Below are positions 35,237 through 46,920 of a stretch of DNA of 64,000 nucleotides, in pieces. Position 1 is the stretch's first letter; every line of letters starts with the position of its first letter. A program made the translations under genes and the position numbers. This DNA is from Nymphalis io (lineage: Eukaryota; Arthropoda; Insecta; Lepidoptera; Nymphalidae): the NCBI RefSeq assembly GCF_905147045.1, contig NC_065898.1, forward strand, positions 3,100,001 to 3,164,000, read 5' to 3'. Under the pieces are notes generated by a model, which made no database searches, was not told the origin of the DNA, and saw only the letters and a program-made list of their open reading frames with translations.

Positions 35237-36860
35237 ATATTTAATATAGAAACACTTTCATCATGAACTGTCTAAAATGTGACACGCTTCGGTAAAATAT
35301 ATCTGAGACTTGAGAAGAACCGGTTAAAGAAATTTATTTATATTTTAATTATTTGAAACATTGCGGTTGATTTGTCAAATAAATTTTGGGCAAAGAATTA
35401 AATTGGAAAGCCAAGCTGTCGGGAAATTTTAAAATAAAGAAAAAAAGTTTTTATATTTATTTTTCTAAAACATTCATCTATTCAAACAAAGACTTATTAA
35501 GACCTCTTTTTTTACAAAGAAACAAACGTTTCTTTGTAAATGTATTCAAAGAACAAAATTACGCGCACCGACCTACATACAATCTAAGCAAAGCAATCAC
35601 AGAGTGAAGAATAATGCGTTCAAAAATGCATTGATATGTCATATATTTTTTACGGCTTCTACTGCTTTATTATACGTATAGAAGGCGAATTAAAAATAAT
35701 CTTTTAATGACGTTTTTCACTGTCATACGATTTCAATAAAAAGAATCTATCAAGAAAATCCATTCAGAAGTTTCGGATTAGCGTGTACATATTACATACA
35801 AAAGATAAATGTAATAAATACAAGTTTTTATCGCCCACACTCGTGTTTTGATAAATGTACATGGTTTTACTGCTTTATTATATGCGTAGATTATCTATTA
35901 AATGAAGTGTCTTTAGACTTATACAATTAGGAATCATTGTTGTTTATCCTATTATTTGGTGATAGATTAAAGAAAAAGCGAAATCTATGTCAAATTTATG
36001 TAACATTTTCGTGATTCTTCTATCAGGGAGGGAAATGCGGGCGTCAGCTGGAAAATTTAATAAAACTTAGTGACATCCGGTGGACAGAACAGTCGACGTT
36101 TACGTGTGGGTACATATATTTACGTGTTTATATGTTACCAACAGAGCAAAACCGGAAAAACGAAATTATTTATAATATTAGCATGACGTATTTCGATAAT
36201 ATAATACAAATAAAAATATAATATAGAGTTAGGAGATTCCTTGATCGTTGATGAAAATTATAAACCATTGTTTTTGATCTGTTTACTTTTTGTAGCGACT
36301 CGTTATCGTTAACGGTAACCGCCATTGTGAAAAGTCCAAGAAAAATATACATTTTCAAAGCATAAATCCTAATAATCGTTTTTTTATTGGAATACGCTTT
36401 AGGGTGCCTCAGCTTAAATCCAAGTTTTCGTGTCGGGAAGGAGCGAACGTTACCATTGTGCATTGTACAAAAATGAAAATGCAATTTGTAGGAATTTAAC
36501 TTAAAAAAAAGAAGAGGTTCTCAATTCGATTTTTTAATGTTTGTTACCTCAGAACTCTGTAATTTAAGTAGTTTTGAAAATATTATTTTTTTATGAACTT
36601 CCATGTTAGTCCCGTTTTTATCAAAATCCAGTTCTGATATTCGGATCTATTAGGAATTGGGAAAACTAATCAAATATTACAGGCCGTACGTATAGAAGTT
36701 TTGGTATTTTCATAAAAAAAGAGCATCTGCATTAAGAAAGTATTATTTGGTGAACCAATGAAGAAGACCACAGACGGCGACCGAAGTCAGTTTTTTTTCG
36801 TTCAAAATTTATGTTATTATGCTTTTAAATATGTATAGTCAATAATTAATAGTTCGTGAC
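35237..36860. other. AT-rich DNA without recognisable gene
   Basis: Contains a 13-bp perfect hairpin at 35511-35540 (loop aaac). No coding region supported. Confidence 0.45.
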
Positions 36861-37080
36861 ATAGTAAATTTCATTTCTGTTATAATTCATCTCGTGCTTT
36901 TCGGTGAAGGAAAACATCGTGAGGAAACCTGCATGTGTCTAATTTCATCGAAATTCTGCCACATGTGTATTCCACCAACCCGCATTGGAGCAGCGTGGTG
37001 GAATAAGCTCCAAACCTTCTCCTCAAAAAGGGAGAGGAGGCCAGTGGGACATTTACAGGCTGTTACTGTATAGTAAATTT
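36861..37080 (+). mobile_element. SINE B, 5'-truncated, 11-bp TSD
   Basis: Direct repeats atagtaaattt at 36861-36871 and 37070-37080 flank the insertion. SINE sequence starts at about 36881 (tataattcatctcgtgc) and ends in ggctgttactgt; nine non-SINE bases separate the left TSD from the SINE. Confidence 0.92.
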
Positions 37081-37308
37081 AATAAATCTACTAAGATTTT
37101 TGTTTCAGCCCACGTTTGGTGCTAAGATTAATGTCTTGGTTATTTTTTAATTAGCACTTCATTAAAAATGGATCTTGAAGCGACTAATAAAACTAACTAA
37201 GTAAGATAAAATAGCATTTTGTTACATATTACATAGCAGTTTATTACTATATCATGTAATAATATATATACGTATTTATTTCTATGTGTATGTGTGTGTT
37301 CTACGTTT
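37081..37308. other. AT-rich spacer
   Basis: Nothing supported. Confidence 0.4.
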
Positions 37309-37606
37309 TACTGGTGGTAGAGCTTTGTGCAAGCTCGTCTGGGTAGGTACCACCCACTCATCAGATATTCTACCGCAAAACAGCAATACTTGATATTGTT
37401 GTGTTCCGGTTTGAAGGGTGAGTGAGCCAGTGTAATTACAGGCACAAGGGACATAAAATCTTAGTTCCCAAGGTTGGTGGCGCATTGGATATGTAAGCGA
37501 TGGTTGACATTTCTTACAATGCTAATGTCTAAGAGCGTTGGTGACCACTTACCATCAGGTGGCCCATATGCTCGTCCGCCTTCCTATTCTATAAAAAAAA
37601 AAAAAC
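37309..37606 (+). mobile_element. Family A element, reference full-length copy
   Basis: Begins tactggtggtagagctttgt, includes a potential CAATA/TATTG mini-hairpin, and ends with the accacttaccatcaggtgg block followed by cctattctata and 13 A. The 3' block is shared with the LINE at 1-738, so family A is either a SINE using that LINE's machinery or a truncated LINE 3' UTR family. No pol III boxes are evident, which favours the latter. A 59-codon open frame on the opposite strand recurs in young copies but is a by-product. Confidence 0.92.
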
Positions 37607-38158
37607 ACGCGTGTTCTTGCTACACATTTATTTACAAACGTTTGCTGACAGTTCTCTAGTACTGGTCGCGTTGCCGCAAGTAACTACAAGTAATTAATAC
37701 ACGCCAGCACTTGGCGTAACGCCAGCTCGCTCGGAAAATTTTGGACAATAGATTTTATTATGTTAACGTGCAAATTTTTTAAATTAATTTTCCGAATGAG
37801 AATTTTTATTTCATAATTTAAAATTTAATGTCGAGTTTTTATCATGAATTTATACATTAGGTGAAAATGTTTACATTAATTATTTGAAATCGCTTTACTG
37901 CAGGAAACTTATAATAAACATATCCTTAAAATAAAATTACATAGGAAAGACATAAATAAATAAGTAATAAACATAAGACAGCTATTTAGTGTTTTGAAAG
38001 CAACGGTCCCCTTCGTCTTTAACCATATAAACATTGATGTCTTAGTTTATTACCAACTAGTTTTCACCAATAGATTTTTAATAATTAATAAGTAAATTTA
38101 TATATATTAATTGATTTTGACTTTGAATCTACTGACATCTATCGATCTAAGATTTAAC
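37607..38158. other. AT-rich DNA without recognisable gene
   Basis: Nothing supported. Confidence 0.4.
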
Positions 38159-38360
38159 AATTACACAATAACCGAGGCACGGGAGTGTGTGTGGGGATAT
38201 CGTACGGTATCCTGCTCGACGGAGACGACGTTGGCGTCGTCTCGACGCCAATTTTCTGACAGAAAAACCCAATAACTTTTATTATCCCGACCTGGGAATT
38301 GAACCTAGGACCTCCGGGTTTGCGGCCGTACATCAAGCCACTACACCAACGAGGCAGTCA
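38159..38360 (-). mobile_element. Third tRNA-derived SINE (family K)
   Basis: Read on the minus strand, a 72-nt tRNA-like head has A box tggtgtagtgg and B box ggttcaattcc. A GC-rich body follows, containing an 8-bp gagacgac/gtcgtctc hairpin. The head is distinct from SINE B. The acceptor stem does not pair well enough for a functional tRNA call. Confidence 0.75.
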
Positions 38361-38811
38361 ATTGTTTAACTAATCACCCGCTAAACAACGTTTTTAATTA
38401 ATTACGTAATCTTATATATCACTCGCAAAATGTTGACAAACGACTTGGTGATATGCTATTTTGATACGTGTAACCTTTATGCCATTATCACAATGAAACA
38501 TATCACTTTCTGCAATCTAAGTTTATTTATGTCGAAACTTCGCCATAAATTTCGTTTTATATAACAATTTTCATACTATTTAATTAAACAATTGCGTCGA
38601 CACGAAGCATCTGTTGCATATAACTTTGCGTCTATCGTCAGCTCACAAAGTTTGTTGTCATAAAGATGATTTTGATAACATTTGGAACAACGAAACTATT
38701 CGATATTTTTATTATCAAAATCCTAATATGGGCTGTGCCTATATCTAAAATATCAAGTTAAAATAATGCTAGGTTAAGAGTAGCGATATAGTGAAATTTT
38801 ATTAGACATTG
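38361..38811. other. AT-rich DNA without recognisable gene
   Basis: Nothing supported. Confidence 0.4.
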
Positions 38812-38990
38812 CATGGCCTAGTGCCAATGCGAACGCTTAGAACGCGTGAATCTTAACTGACGATCGTGGGTTCAGTAACAGTAACAGCCTGTTAATATCC
38901 CACTGCTGGGCTAAGGCCTCCTCTCCCTTTTGAGGAGAAGGTTTGGAGCTTATTCCGTGGGTTCAAACCCACCAATATCGTTTTATATTA
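38812..38990 (+). mobile_element. SINE B head, split by another SINE B
   Basis: tRNA-like head (atggcctagtg ... gaacgcgtgaatcttaac ... cgtgggttca) broken at 38874 and resumed at 38956 with cgtgggttcaaaccc. The body beyond is missing or unrecognisable. Confidence 0.88.
38875..38955 (-). mobile_element. Truncated SINE B inserted in a SINE B B-box
   Basis: 81-bp reverse SINE B tail (gtaacagtaacagcctg to ttggagcttattc) flanked by the 10-bp TSD cgtgggttca (38865-38874 and 38956-38965). The host's pol III B box is duplicated and split by the insertion. Confidence 0.93.
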
Positions 38991-39192
38991 ATTTTATTAT
39001 CATATTATAGTTAAATAAACTACACTATATTCTTCATTATAATATGTTATTTATGGAAAAAAAATCAAAACTTCCCGTCGTTGTAGATAGAAAAAATATA
39101 GAAATGAGATCGTATATCGAGATGACCCTTAAGGGATGCGCGACTGATATCTGAATTTTTGTTGACTTTAGGCGCGCTCACTAAAATGAGAA

Positions 39193-39275
39193 AGTAACTC
39201 CGTAACCGTAACAGCCTGTGAATGTCCCACTGCTGGGCTAAAGGCCTCCTCTCCTCTTTTTGAGGAGAGTAACTC
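39193..39275 (-). mobile_element. SINE B, 67-bp truncated insert with TSD
   Basis: agtaactc at 39193-39200 and 39268-39275 flanks a reverse SINE B tail (cgtaaccgtaacagcc to ttttgaggaga). Confidence 0.85.
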
Positions 39276-39518
39276 AGCGGAATTAATTTCAGATATAAAA
39301 ATATAGGTTTTATAAAAATTATCAAAATTAAATCTCAATTTAAAATGGCCCATTGGTGCAGTTGTCAGTGTTCCTGCTTTGCTCAGTGGTTTGCATATTC
39401 GATTCTTGCCCTGTGTCTTGTATTATGAATAAAAGTATGTAAAATATTTTATATATATTTACACATATATTTATAAATACATTATACATGTAAAGATGTA
39501 TATCTATAACACAGGCAT

Positions 39519-39802
39519 TTTTTTATAGTATAGGTGGGCGGATGAGCCTATGGGCCACCTGACGGTAAGTGGTCACCAACGCCCATAGACGTTGGCATTG
39601 TAAGAAATGTTAACCATCGCCAACATCGCCAATACGCCACCAACCTTGGGAACTAAGATGTTATGTACCTTCTGCCTGTAATTACACTGGCTCACTCACC
39701 CGGAACACAACAATAACAAGTACTGCTGTTTTGCGATAGAATGTCTGACTCGTGGGTGGTACCTACCCAGACAGGCTCGCACAAAGCCCTACCACCAGTA
39801 AA
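39519..39802 (-). mobile_element. Family A element, nearly full length
   Basis: T-run, atagtataggtgggcgg, all internal blocks and the 5' end 'aagccctaccaccagtaa'. Belongs to an older subfamily ('cgcccatagacgttgg', 'aagatgttatg'). Confidence 0.9.
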
Positions 39803-39872
39803 TTAGCAGTAAGCTGCAACCTTAGCAACAGACGACCGTGTTAAAAAAAGATATAAGTCACTATATGATATA

Positions 39873-40421
39873 CTAGCTGACTCGTGCCCACTTCGTTGGG
39901 CGGTAAAATTTTTTATTATCTCTTTAACCTTTCGTCCACATTATATGCAATAAAACTGAAAAGTCTTTTATTTTAAACATTTGAGACGATAAGTTTACTT
40001 ATTTTGATAAGAATTCATAATTGTTTATAATATGACCAATAAACATGACCGAACAATGTCAATATGTTTTTTAATATAAAAAACTACTTTTTTGTGACTT
40101 AAATATATAAGACACATGGTGAATTTTTGTAGGCATTATTAAGCTCTAAAACTTTTCCCTAGAACTCGATCATATATCTCTCATCGTTAAGGCAGCGTTC
40201 GTAATAAACGTTTTCGTTCGACCGTTTTTTACGACTTGCTTTTCAAATCCGACTACCACGAAAGACTTCATTTTTCGGGTTAATATATAGCCTATGACAC
40301 TCAAAATTAATGTGACATTCTATTGGTAAAAGAATTTTCAAAATCAGTTCTGCAGATCCAGAGATTACCCCCCAAACACAACCTCACAAACTTTATCTCT
40401 TTATAATATTGGTATAGATGT
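39873..40421 (+). mobile_element. Longer family C-like repeat
   Basis: Begins 'tagctgactcgtgcccacttcgttggg' and ends 'tttatctctttataatattggtatagatg', with a 500-bp AT-rich body in between. The ends resemble family C but the body is different, so it may be a related family. Confidence 0.6.
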
Positions 40422-40902
40422 ATGTTTTACTACACATAACAGCTTGCGGCTAGTATTGCATATTTTCATATAAAACAATATAAAAAATTAAAAAGACATT
40501 ACAACACCTGACGAGAATTAGTAAATAATACAAATACTTAATTTAAGGTAAATTATAAACCATTAAATACATGATACCATTTAATATACCGATAACGATT
40601 TGAAAGTGTTAATAGAAATTCTATTACAATAACGTTGATTTTCAATTAACGTGGCCACGAGAGTTCGTGGTTGGCTAACGATGGTGGTGTTATAGGTCGT
40701 GATAAGTACAATTTAAAATCGCCTCTAAACCCTGAGATTTAAAGCATATAATCAATTGTTTTCATTTAAACGTTAAAGGACTGTCCCTCACAATTTATTA
40801 CGTTAAATCTTGTTACTTATTATGACGTAGGTCCCATAATCCTTTGATGTAATTAGGTCATATGTTTTTCAACGTACTTGGTTAATGTATTTGATATATA
40901 AT
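40422..40902. other. AT-rich DNA without recognisable gene
   Basis: Nothing supported. Confidence 0.4.
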
Positions 40903-41190
40903 ATATGTAGGCAGGCAAATGGACCACCTACGGATGGATAAGTGGTTACAATTGCCCATATAAATTGGTGACGTAAGAAATATTAACCCTTCCTTACATC
41001 GCCAATGCGCCACCAACTTTGGGAACCAATATGTTATGTCCCTTGTGTCTGAAGTTTCACTGGCTCACACACCCATCTAACCGGAACACAATAATACTGA
41101 CAATGATTATTGCTATTTGGTGATAGAATATTTGATGAGTGGGTGGTACCTACCCAGACGGGCTTGCACAATGCCCTACCACCAAGTAAA
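40903..41190 (-). mobile_element. Family A element, old full-length copy
   Basis: All blocks from 'gtaggcaggcaaatggaccacct' to 'cagacgggcttgcacaatgccctaccacc'; poly(A) complement lost. Confidence 0.88.
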
Positions 41191-41931
41191 AGTTTGCTGT
41201 TAGGCATAACGAAGTTATGTTACTTTTTATGTTATGGTGCTCTTAACTCAAATGAAAAATTATCTGAGGAATATATAATTATTATAATCAAATTATAAAA
41301 TATTTTACCACTATATAATATTCTATCAATATTTAGTAATGTTGAGTTATGGCAGTATAATCATGAATAACTAGTACATTCCTATAGCCTGTGTCAAAAT
41401 GAGAGTGTTGCTAGACTAAAAAAAGAGTATATCATAAAAAAGACGGTAAAACTACTGTAAGGTTAAGAGAACTTGTTCCCCGTGTAACTAACTGGTACGA
41501 TTTGAAGCTTATTACGATGAAAAACAAAACAGTAAATATGTAAGTAAGTATAGTACTATACTAAGTATATATTTAGAGTAGGTAGATATTTATTAATATG
41601 TTTTTTTTAAATTCAATAAATAAAATATGTGTCGAAGATACACATAAATGTTTTATTAAATTCGTTCTGACACTTCGTAACGCGACGCATCGCCTGTTAA
41701 ATAATTCAATAGCTGTTTATTATTCATAGATCCATAAATCGAGGGTGGATAAATGTGTTTTAAGCCGAATATTGTATTTTACAACTTTATTATAACAATT
41801 TTCTAGTACAAAAAGGTTTATATGTAAAAAATACATAGTCCCCCATCGAAATTCGATTCTTTTTTTTAATTTGAATATGCTAGAACAGTTAACGGTTAAA
41901 GTAAATTATAGCTGCCAAGTGACTTAACTTG
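41191..41931. other. AT-rich DNA without recognisable gene
   Basis: Nothing supported. Confidence 0.4.
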
Positions 41932-42327
41932 TATTAGGTCCTTACATATGAAATTGGCGTTTTGTCGTACTGACTACTTTGATCTGAAATATCTCCTCTT
42001 TGGTTAAGAATTCCAAATTCAAATTTATAAATTCATTTAGCTGGTACATTTGACTTTTGAAAATAGTCATTCATTCGTTTTTTTCCTGGCACAATGGAAA
42101 ACATGAAATATCGGTATATTTACGAGTACGAGTTCTACCGTGGCACTAGTGCTGCAGAAACAGCTCGAAGGATTAATGATGTGTACGGCGCTGGTGTCGC
42201 AAAAGAAAGCACGGTACGTTTTTGGTTTCAACGTTTTCGTTCTGGAAATTTCGACCTTCAGAACCAACACCGTGGACAGCCGGAGACCAAAGTGGAAAAT
42301 GTAGATTTCATATGTAAGGACCTAATA
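41932..42327 (+). mobile_element. mariner internal-deletion derivative (392 bp)
   Basis: Element 41934-42325 between TA dinucleotides (41932-41933, 42326-42327). It keeps the left TIR, 5' UTR and the first about 70 codons of transposase from ATG 42094 without a stop, covering the first helix-turn-helix. It then jumps directly into the right TIR (ttcatatgtaaggacctaa). The open frame runs through the right TIR into flanking DNA to 42381. Catalytic domain entirely absent, so it could only move with a transposase supplied in trans. Confidence 0.93.
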
Positions 42328-42410
42328 TTTTTTGGAAAATATTTTTTATACCTAATATTTTTTGACCTAATATTTTTTTAGACCTAATATTTTTTGGAAA
42401 ATATTTATTG
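42320..42410. repeat. Reiterated mariner-end motif
   Basis: acctaatatttttt occurs four times, at the mariner right end and three times just outside it. The first and last are followed by ggaaaatattt. Confidence 0.85.
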
Positions 42411-44949
42411 AAAAAACCTGGAATGAATAAAACGTCAACTATGTTCTATTGCAATTTATGCATGAAAACTATTCTTTAACGTATAAATAACGATTTCTTT
42501 ATCTTAAGTATCGATACAATCCATAAATTTGGTTAAACAAATATAGAGCATTGTTTTCTTATTATCAATAATACTAGAACCATCATTTGTTTATGTATTA
42601 ATGTGATCATAAATTATTTCAAATTTACATAAATAGAATGTTTAATTCGATATCAGACATTCTATTTTTAAGCAGAGTATTTAATTAGGTATATTTAATA
42701 GTAATTCTATATTTGGATATAAAAAAAACGAATGTATTTCCTTTAGAATGAAACCTCATTAATAAACACTCTTTCTGCATTTATCTTAGTTTTCAATGGG
42801 CTTTCTATTACAATCGGATCGAGAAATTATTGCGCAATGAAAGCCGTTGCAATCAAGTTTACTCCCAATTTAATTTAAATGACCCAAGCCTGCAGAAAAT
42901 TCATTCTCAATAATTAGCATTCCCTAGCTACGTTTCTAGTTCTTTGAGGTAATTAAACGAATACTTAATTTCCCTTTAACTACGTTTTTAAAGTTTATAA
43001 AATTTCAAATGTTTCCAACTTCAAAGTTTAGCGCGAACAAAAACTATTTCTACTACGTTCAGTACCTTTTATTTTTTTAGGTTGTTTCACGTAAAACGTT
43101 TATTCATTTAGCAGCGAATATTATTTTTATAATCGAGATAATACATTACAAAATTATATTTGTTTCGGAAAAGTCAGGCCTGTTAAAATAGTATTTTTGA
43201 ACACGGTATATTTTTATAAGGAATATATTTCTTAGTATATCAAAAAGTCTTAACAGATAAAAAAATTAATCTCAAATATTTCTTGTTCCAATATATTCAT
43301 TAGTTCTAATCAAAAGTAAACTTAATATATATTAAGCGACTGCTACTGTATTAGCTGTTGTAAACATTTAAATTGTTTCTTCATTTAAATTGAAGCGAGA
43401 AGCAAAACGTATTAATTTCTTTTGTTTTGAATTTTAAACACGGCACAGATAAAATAGTGTTTAACGTTATAACTAAAAAGTTTTTTAAGAATAATTTGAT
43501 TTGGTCATGAATATTATTATTTAGTCTCAATTAGGAGGACGATCCATACTGAGTACAAAAACATGTACGCCTAATGCAGTTTTGACATATTCTTTCGGTG
43601 TCGATATCCTTATCTCGGGGAAAAATAAACAAAAAAAAATATTTTATTTTAAGAATTGTATGTAACTTTTATTATTCTGCTATATTTTTTGCAACCAATT
43701 GGAAACTTATTGAGTTTTTAGATTTGTGTGTATGCGTGTGTGTATGTAGATATGTATAATATAAATGTTACTTTCGTCTTGCTTATCTCGAGAACAAGTG
43801 ACGATCGTGTACAAATCTATAATTAAAACGAGGCATTAATGCGGGAACAATTTAATAAATATTAAGACAAATAGATATTATGACATTTTATCCGTCTCTC
43901 CAAAGCCTTAAATAATCTAAGCCGTCTGCTAGCATTGGGTCGTCTATAGTTCGAATTGCCTGCCATTGGACTGTGTCAAAGGGAAGTTGGTATTCAGGAG
44001 CGCCAGCTTAAAGATGAGAACAGTATTACATATAGTGACGAGCCTAGGCTTTACAAAGCAAAAGCCGGTGTCCCGGTATAAAGTACTGTTTCGCCTTATT
44101 TAGTACCCCGTTCGTAATCGTTTTTGCAATCAATATGTTTTTGTTTTATCAAATTGTCTAAATAAGAAAAACTCGTAAGCTCTAGGTATTTTTTAATAAA
44201 ACCGATATGGAATCGTCAAACTAATGTATCGAATGTTAAAAAATGTTATTTAAAATATTAGCTACAGTTTCAATGTGTAGGAGAATAGATATTCTAATTT
44301 TAAACATTCATTTGAAAAATGTTTCAAACGTATCATGAATGATGAACGCTAAAACATGGCTCATCATTCATTCAATCCAGTCATTTATTCACAGGTCGTT
44401 CTTTTTAGGACTTCTCGCTTCAGTTTAACGGTGTAGCGATACCAATCGGTATCGTAAATATCAGCGAAATAATTTTTTAAACTCCGTTTTATGTATATTC
44501 ATTTATGTATAAATATATAAAATGTCTATATCTCTTGATTTGTTTTTTAACCATAAGAATGGCACACAAGATTTGGGGTCGGACTTTTCTTAAAATATTT
44601 AAAAAAAAATAGAATAACTCGAAATTTACGGGTCGACTAGCGATGTTAAAGTCGTTCGATCCTAACCCCTTAGGCTATTGTCATCCCCACTCCTGACGTA
44701 AGCTGTCCGTTTAATTGAAGGATTAAATAGGAATAAATAGTAATTTCTTAAAAACGCGCATTGCCAGTGTTCTTTTTCTATTTTAAAAAAATATACGAAT
44801 ATAGTATATATATAGCTTAATAAATAATAATATTCATTAAAAATAACTAAAGTTTTTTTTTTTTAAGTTCTTATACCACGGGTTTGTCTTTTTTCAATTT
44901 AATTTAATCTTTTTATATGAAATTTTTAAAGCACTTCTAGCATTAGATA

Positions 44950-44951
<2 letters not shown>
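42411..44951. other. AT-rich DNA without recognisable gene
   Basis: GT-rich simple sequence at about 43725-43748. A moderately GC-richer patch at 43915-44110 is unassigned. No coding region supported. Confidence 0.4.
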
Positions 44952-44995
<44 letters not shown>

Positions 44996-45290
44996 CTTTT
45001 TTATAGAATAGGAAGGAGGACGAGCATATGGGCCACCTGATGGTAAGTGGTCACCAAACGCCCTTAGACATTGGCATTGTAAGAAATGTCAACCATCGCT
45101 TATAGCCAATGCGCCACCAACCTTGGGAACTAAGATTTTATGTCCCTTGTGCCTGTAATTACACTGGCTCACTCACCCTTCAAACCGGAACACAACAATA
45201 TCAAGTATTGCTGTTTTGCGGTAGAATATCTGATGAGTGGGTGGTACCTACCCAGACGAGCTTGCACAAAGCCCTACCACCAGTAAGTAG
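44952..45290 (-). mobile_element. Young full-length family A with 44-T tract
   Basis: A 44-T run (44952-44995), interrupted once by C, precedes tatagaataggaaggagg. The complete element then runs to 'aagccctaccaccagtaa'. Nearly identical to the copies at 55021 and 50262. The long homopolymer suggests a recent insertion or tract expansion. Confidence 0.93.
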
Positions 45291-45297
45291 TACCTAC

Positions 45298-45476
45298 CGT
45301 AACAGCCTGTGAATGTCCCACTGCTAGGCTAAAGGCCTCCTCCACCTCTTTTTGAGGAGAAGGTTTGGAGCTTATTCCACCACGCTGCTCCAATGCGGGT
45401 TGGTGGAATACACATGTGGCAGAATTTCAGTGAAATTAGACACATGCAGGTTTCCTCACGATGTTTTCCTTCACCG
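45298..45476 (-). mobile_element. SINE B, 5'-truncated
   Basis: Reverse SINE B from gtaacagcctgtgaatgtcc to 'gttttccttcaccgtt', abutting the 5' end of the family A copy. Confidence 0.9.
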
Positions 45477-45716
45477 TTTAGGAAATCCGTTGATAGTAAA
45501 GAGCTAAGAGCACAAGGGTCAAGTTTCCCATAACGTAACATTCGTTATTTAACAACTTAACAGTATGAATTTTTAAATCGCCGTTCATTTATCTAAGGAT
45601 TTTACCTTTTGATTTTTGCCTTTGTCCATTACTCTTAAGTGTGTGATCGGCTTTTCGACGACTTTTTGAACGAATTATATACTGCAATGATATACGACTT
45701 GGATTATAATATAAAT

Positions 45717-45720
<4 letters not shown>

Positions 45721-45759
<39 letters not shown>
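45721..45759. repeat. (TA)n microsatellite
   Basis: About 19 uninterrupted TA units. Confidence 0.98.
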
Positions 45760-45762
<3 letters not shown>

Positions 45763-45764
<2 letters not shown>

Positions 45765-46275
45765 CATTTAACATACATAAGGATACCCGCATCAATATAT
45801 TATATATTTAAAATTTGGTTTACAAAATTTCTCAAATCTCGCGAAGTGATAACTTACAGAATAACTATGCTGTTGCTACTAAGATTTAATATAATTTATA
45901 GGTAAATAAATGTTTTTTTTAGGGATTGATTAGTAAAAAAATGCGGTTTCTTTTCTTCCAAAGTCAAAGCAATGATGACAGAAAGAGATAGAACAGTGTT
46001 TTAATAAACACCCGCAAAGGACGTATATATAGTAAAAAAAAAAATAGTGCAGTCAAGGTTTTCACAAGACACTAAAAGTTTCCATACATACAAACATACA
46101 AATATACATACATATAACACATATCTGCGTACATATACATACCTCTTTATTAATTGTAGTGAAGAATACTTTATATCTATAAAAATACAGCAATAAAAAA
46201 ATACGATTCCTTAATCGTCATTAAATTACATTTTATTTTCTATTCATTATTCTATTTATCTGCGTAAATAAATAA
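45763..46275. other. AT-rich DNA without recognisable gene
   Basis: Nothing supported; AAAT run just before 46276. Confidence 0.4.
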
Positions 46276-46343
46276 ATAAATACATCGGAAAAGCTCCGCC
46301 TCGTGAATACATTCACGAGGCGGAGCTTTTCCGATGTATTTAT
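46276..46343. repeat. Perfect 33-bp palindrome, 2-nt spacer
   Basis: Arms 46276-46308 and 46311-46343 are exact reverse complements around ac. The core (ggaaaagctccgcctcg) is distinctly GC-richer than the surroundings. Confidence 0.95.
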
Positions 46344-46486
46344 ATTCCAATTATAAATTGAATTCTTATCTCAATTCAATCTGAAAAGGCTTTTGTAACT
46401 TTGACAGGTAATTATAGAATCTAATGGAACCGAACATTATCACGACCGAACGGAGCGAGAACAAATTTGACCTGTGATCGTAATGC

Positions 46487-46606
46487 TACGTCCACAATTG
46501 CGCGACCAAGCGAAATGTCTTTGATGTGCTTAATCGCACGTGTTGTCATAGCGGTATAGACATTCGAAGTAGTTTCGCTTGGGCGGTCTTGTGTGAATTC
46601 GCCTCG
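46487..46606. mobile_element. Possible small MITE
   Basis: Imperfect terminal inverted repeats of about 24 bp (left tccacaattgcgcgaccaag, right complement with gcccaagcgaa) enclose about 70 bp. No clear TSD found. Confidence 0.3.
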
Positions 46607-46700
46607 TTTAGCTAAGAATTTATATATGTATATTACGAATCTATTAAATTCTATAAAATTATTTATTACCGCATAGTCAATGTAGTTTTTTTATAATTTA

Positions 46701-46920
46701 TATAATGTAGGTAGGCAGACTGGCAAATGGTACACTGATGATAAGTGGTCACCACCGTCCATAGACATTGGCACTGTAAGAAATATTAAACATCTCTTAC
46801 ATCGTCAATGATGATGACGTTATAGCTTACCTTTCAAACCGAAGCACAACAATACTCAGCTGTTTGACGGTAGAATATGTCATTAGTGTTACCTTACCAT
46901 CCCAGACGAACAACGTCCAG
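46701..46920 (-). mobile_element. Family A element, old
   Basis: 'gtaggcagactggcaaatgg' through 'acggtagaatatgtcatta' and 'cccagacgaac', with deletions in the middle. Confidence 0.82.

Noticed and set aside
38280..38357. Possible tRNA gene on the minus strand
   Set aside because: Good A and B boxes, but the acceptor stem does not pair cleanly and a SINE body follows; treated as a SINE head.
45109..45312. Recurrent 59-codon open frame (also near 55136 and, on the minus strand, 37282-37485)
   Set aside because: It is the antisense of the family A repeat; conservation reflects recent copying of the element, and older copies do not keep it.
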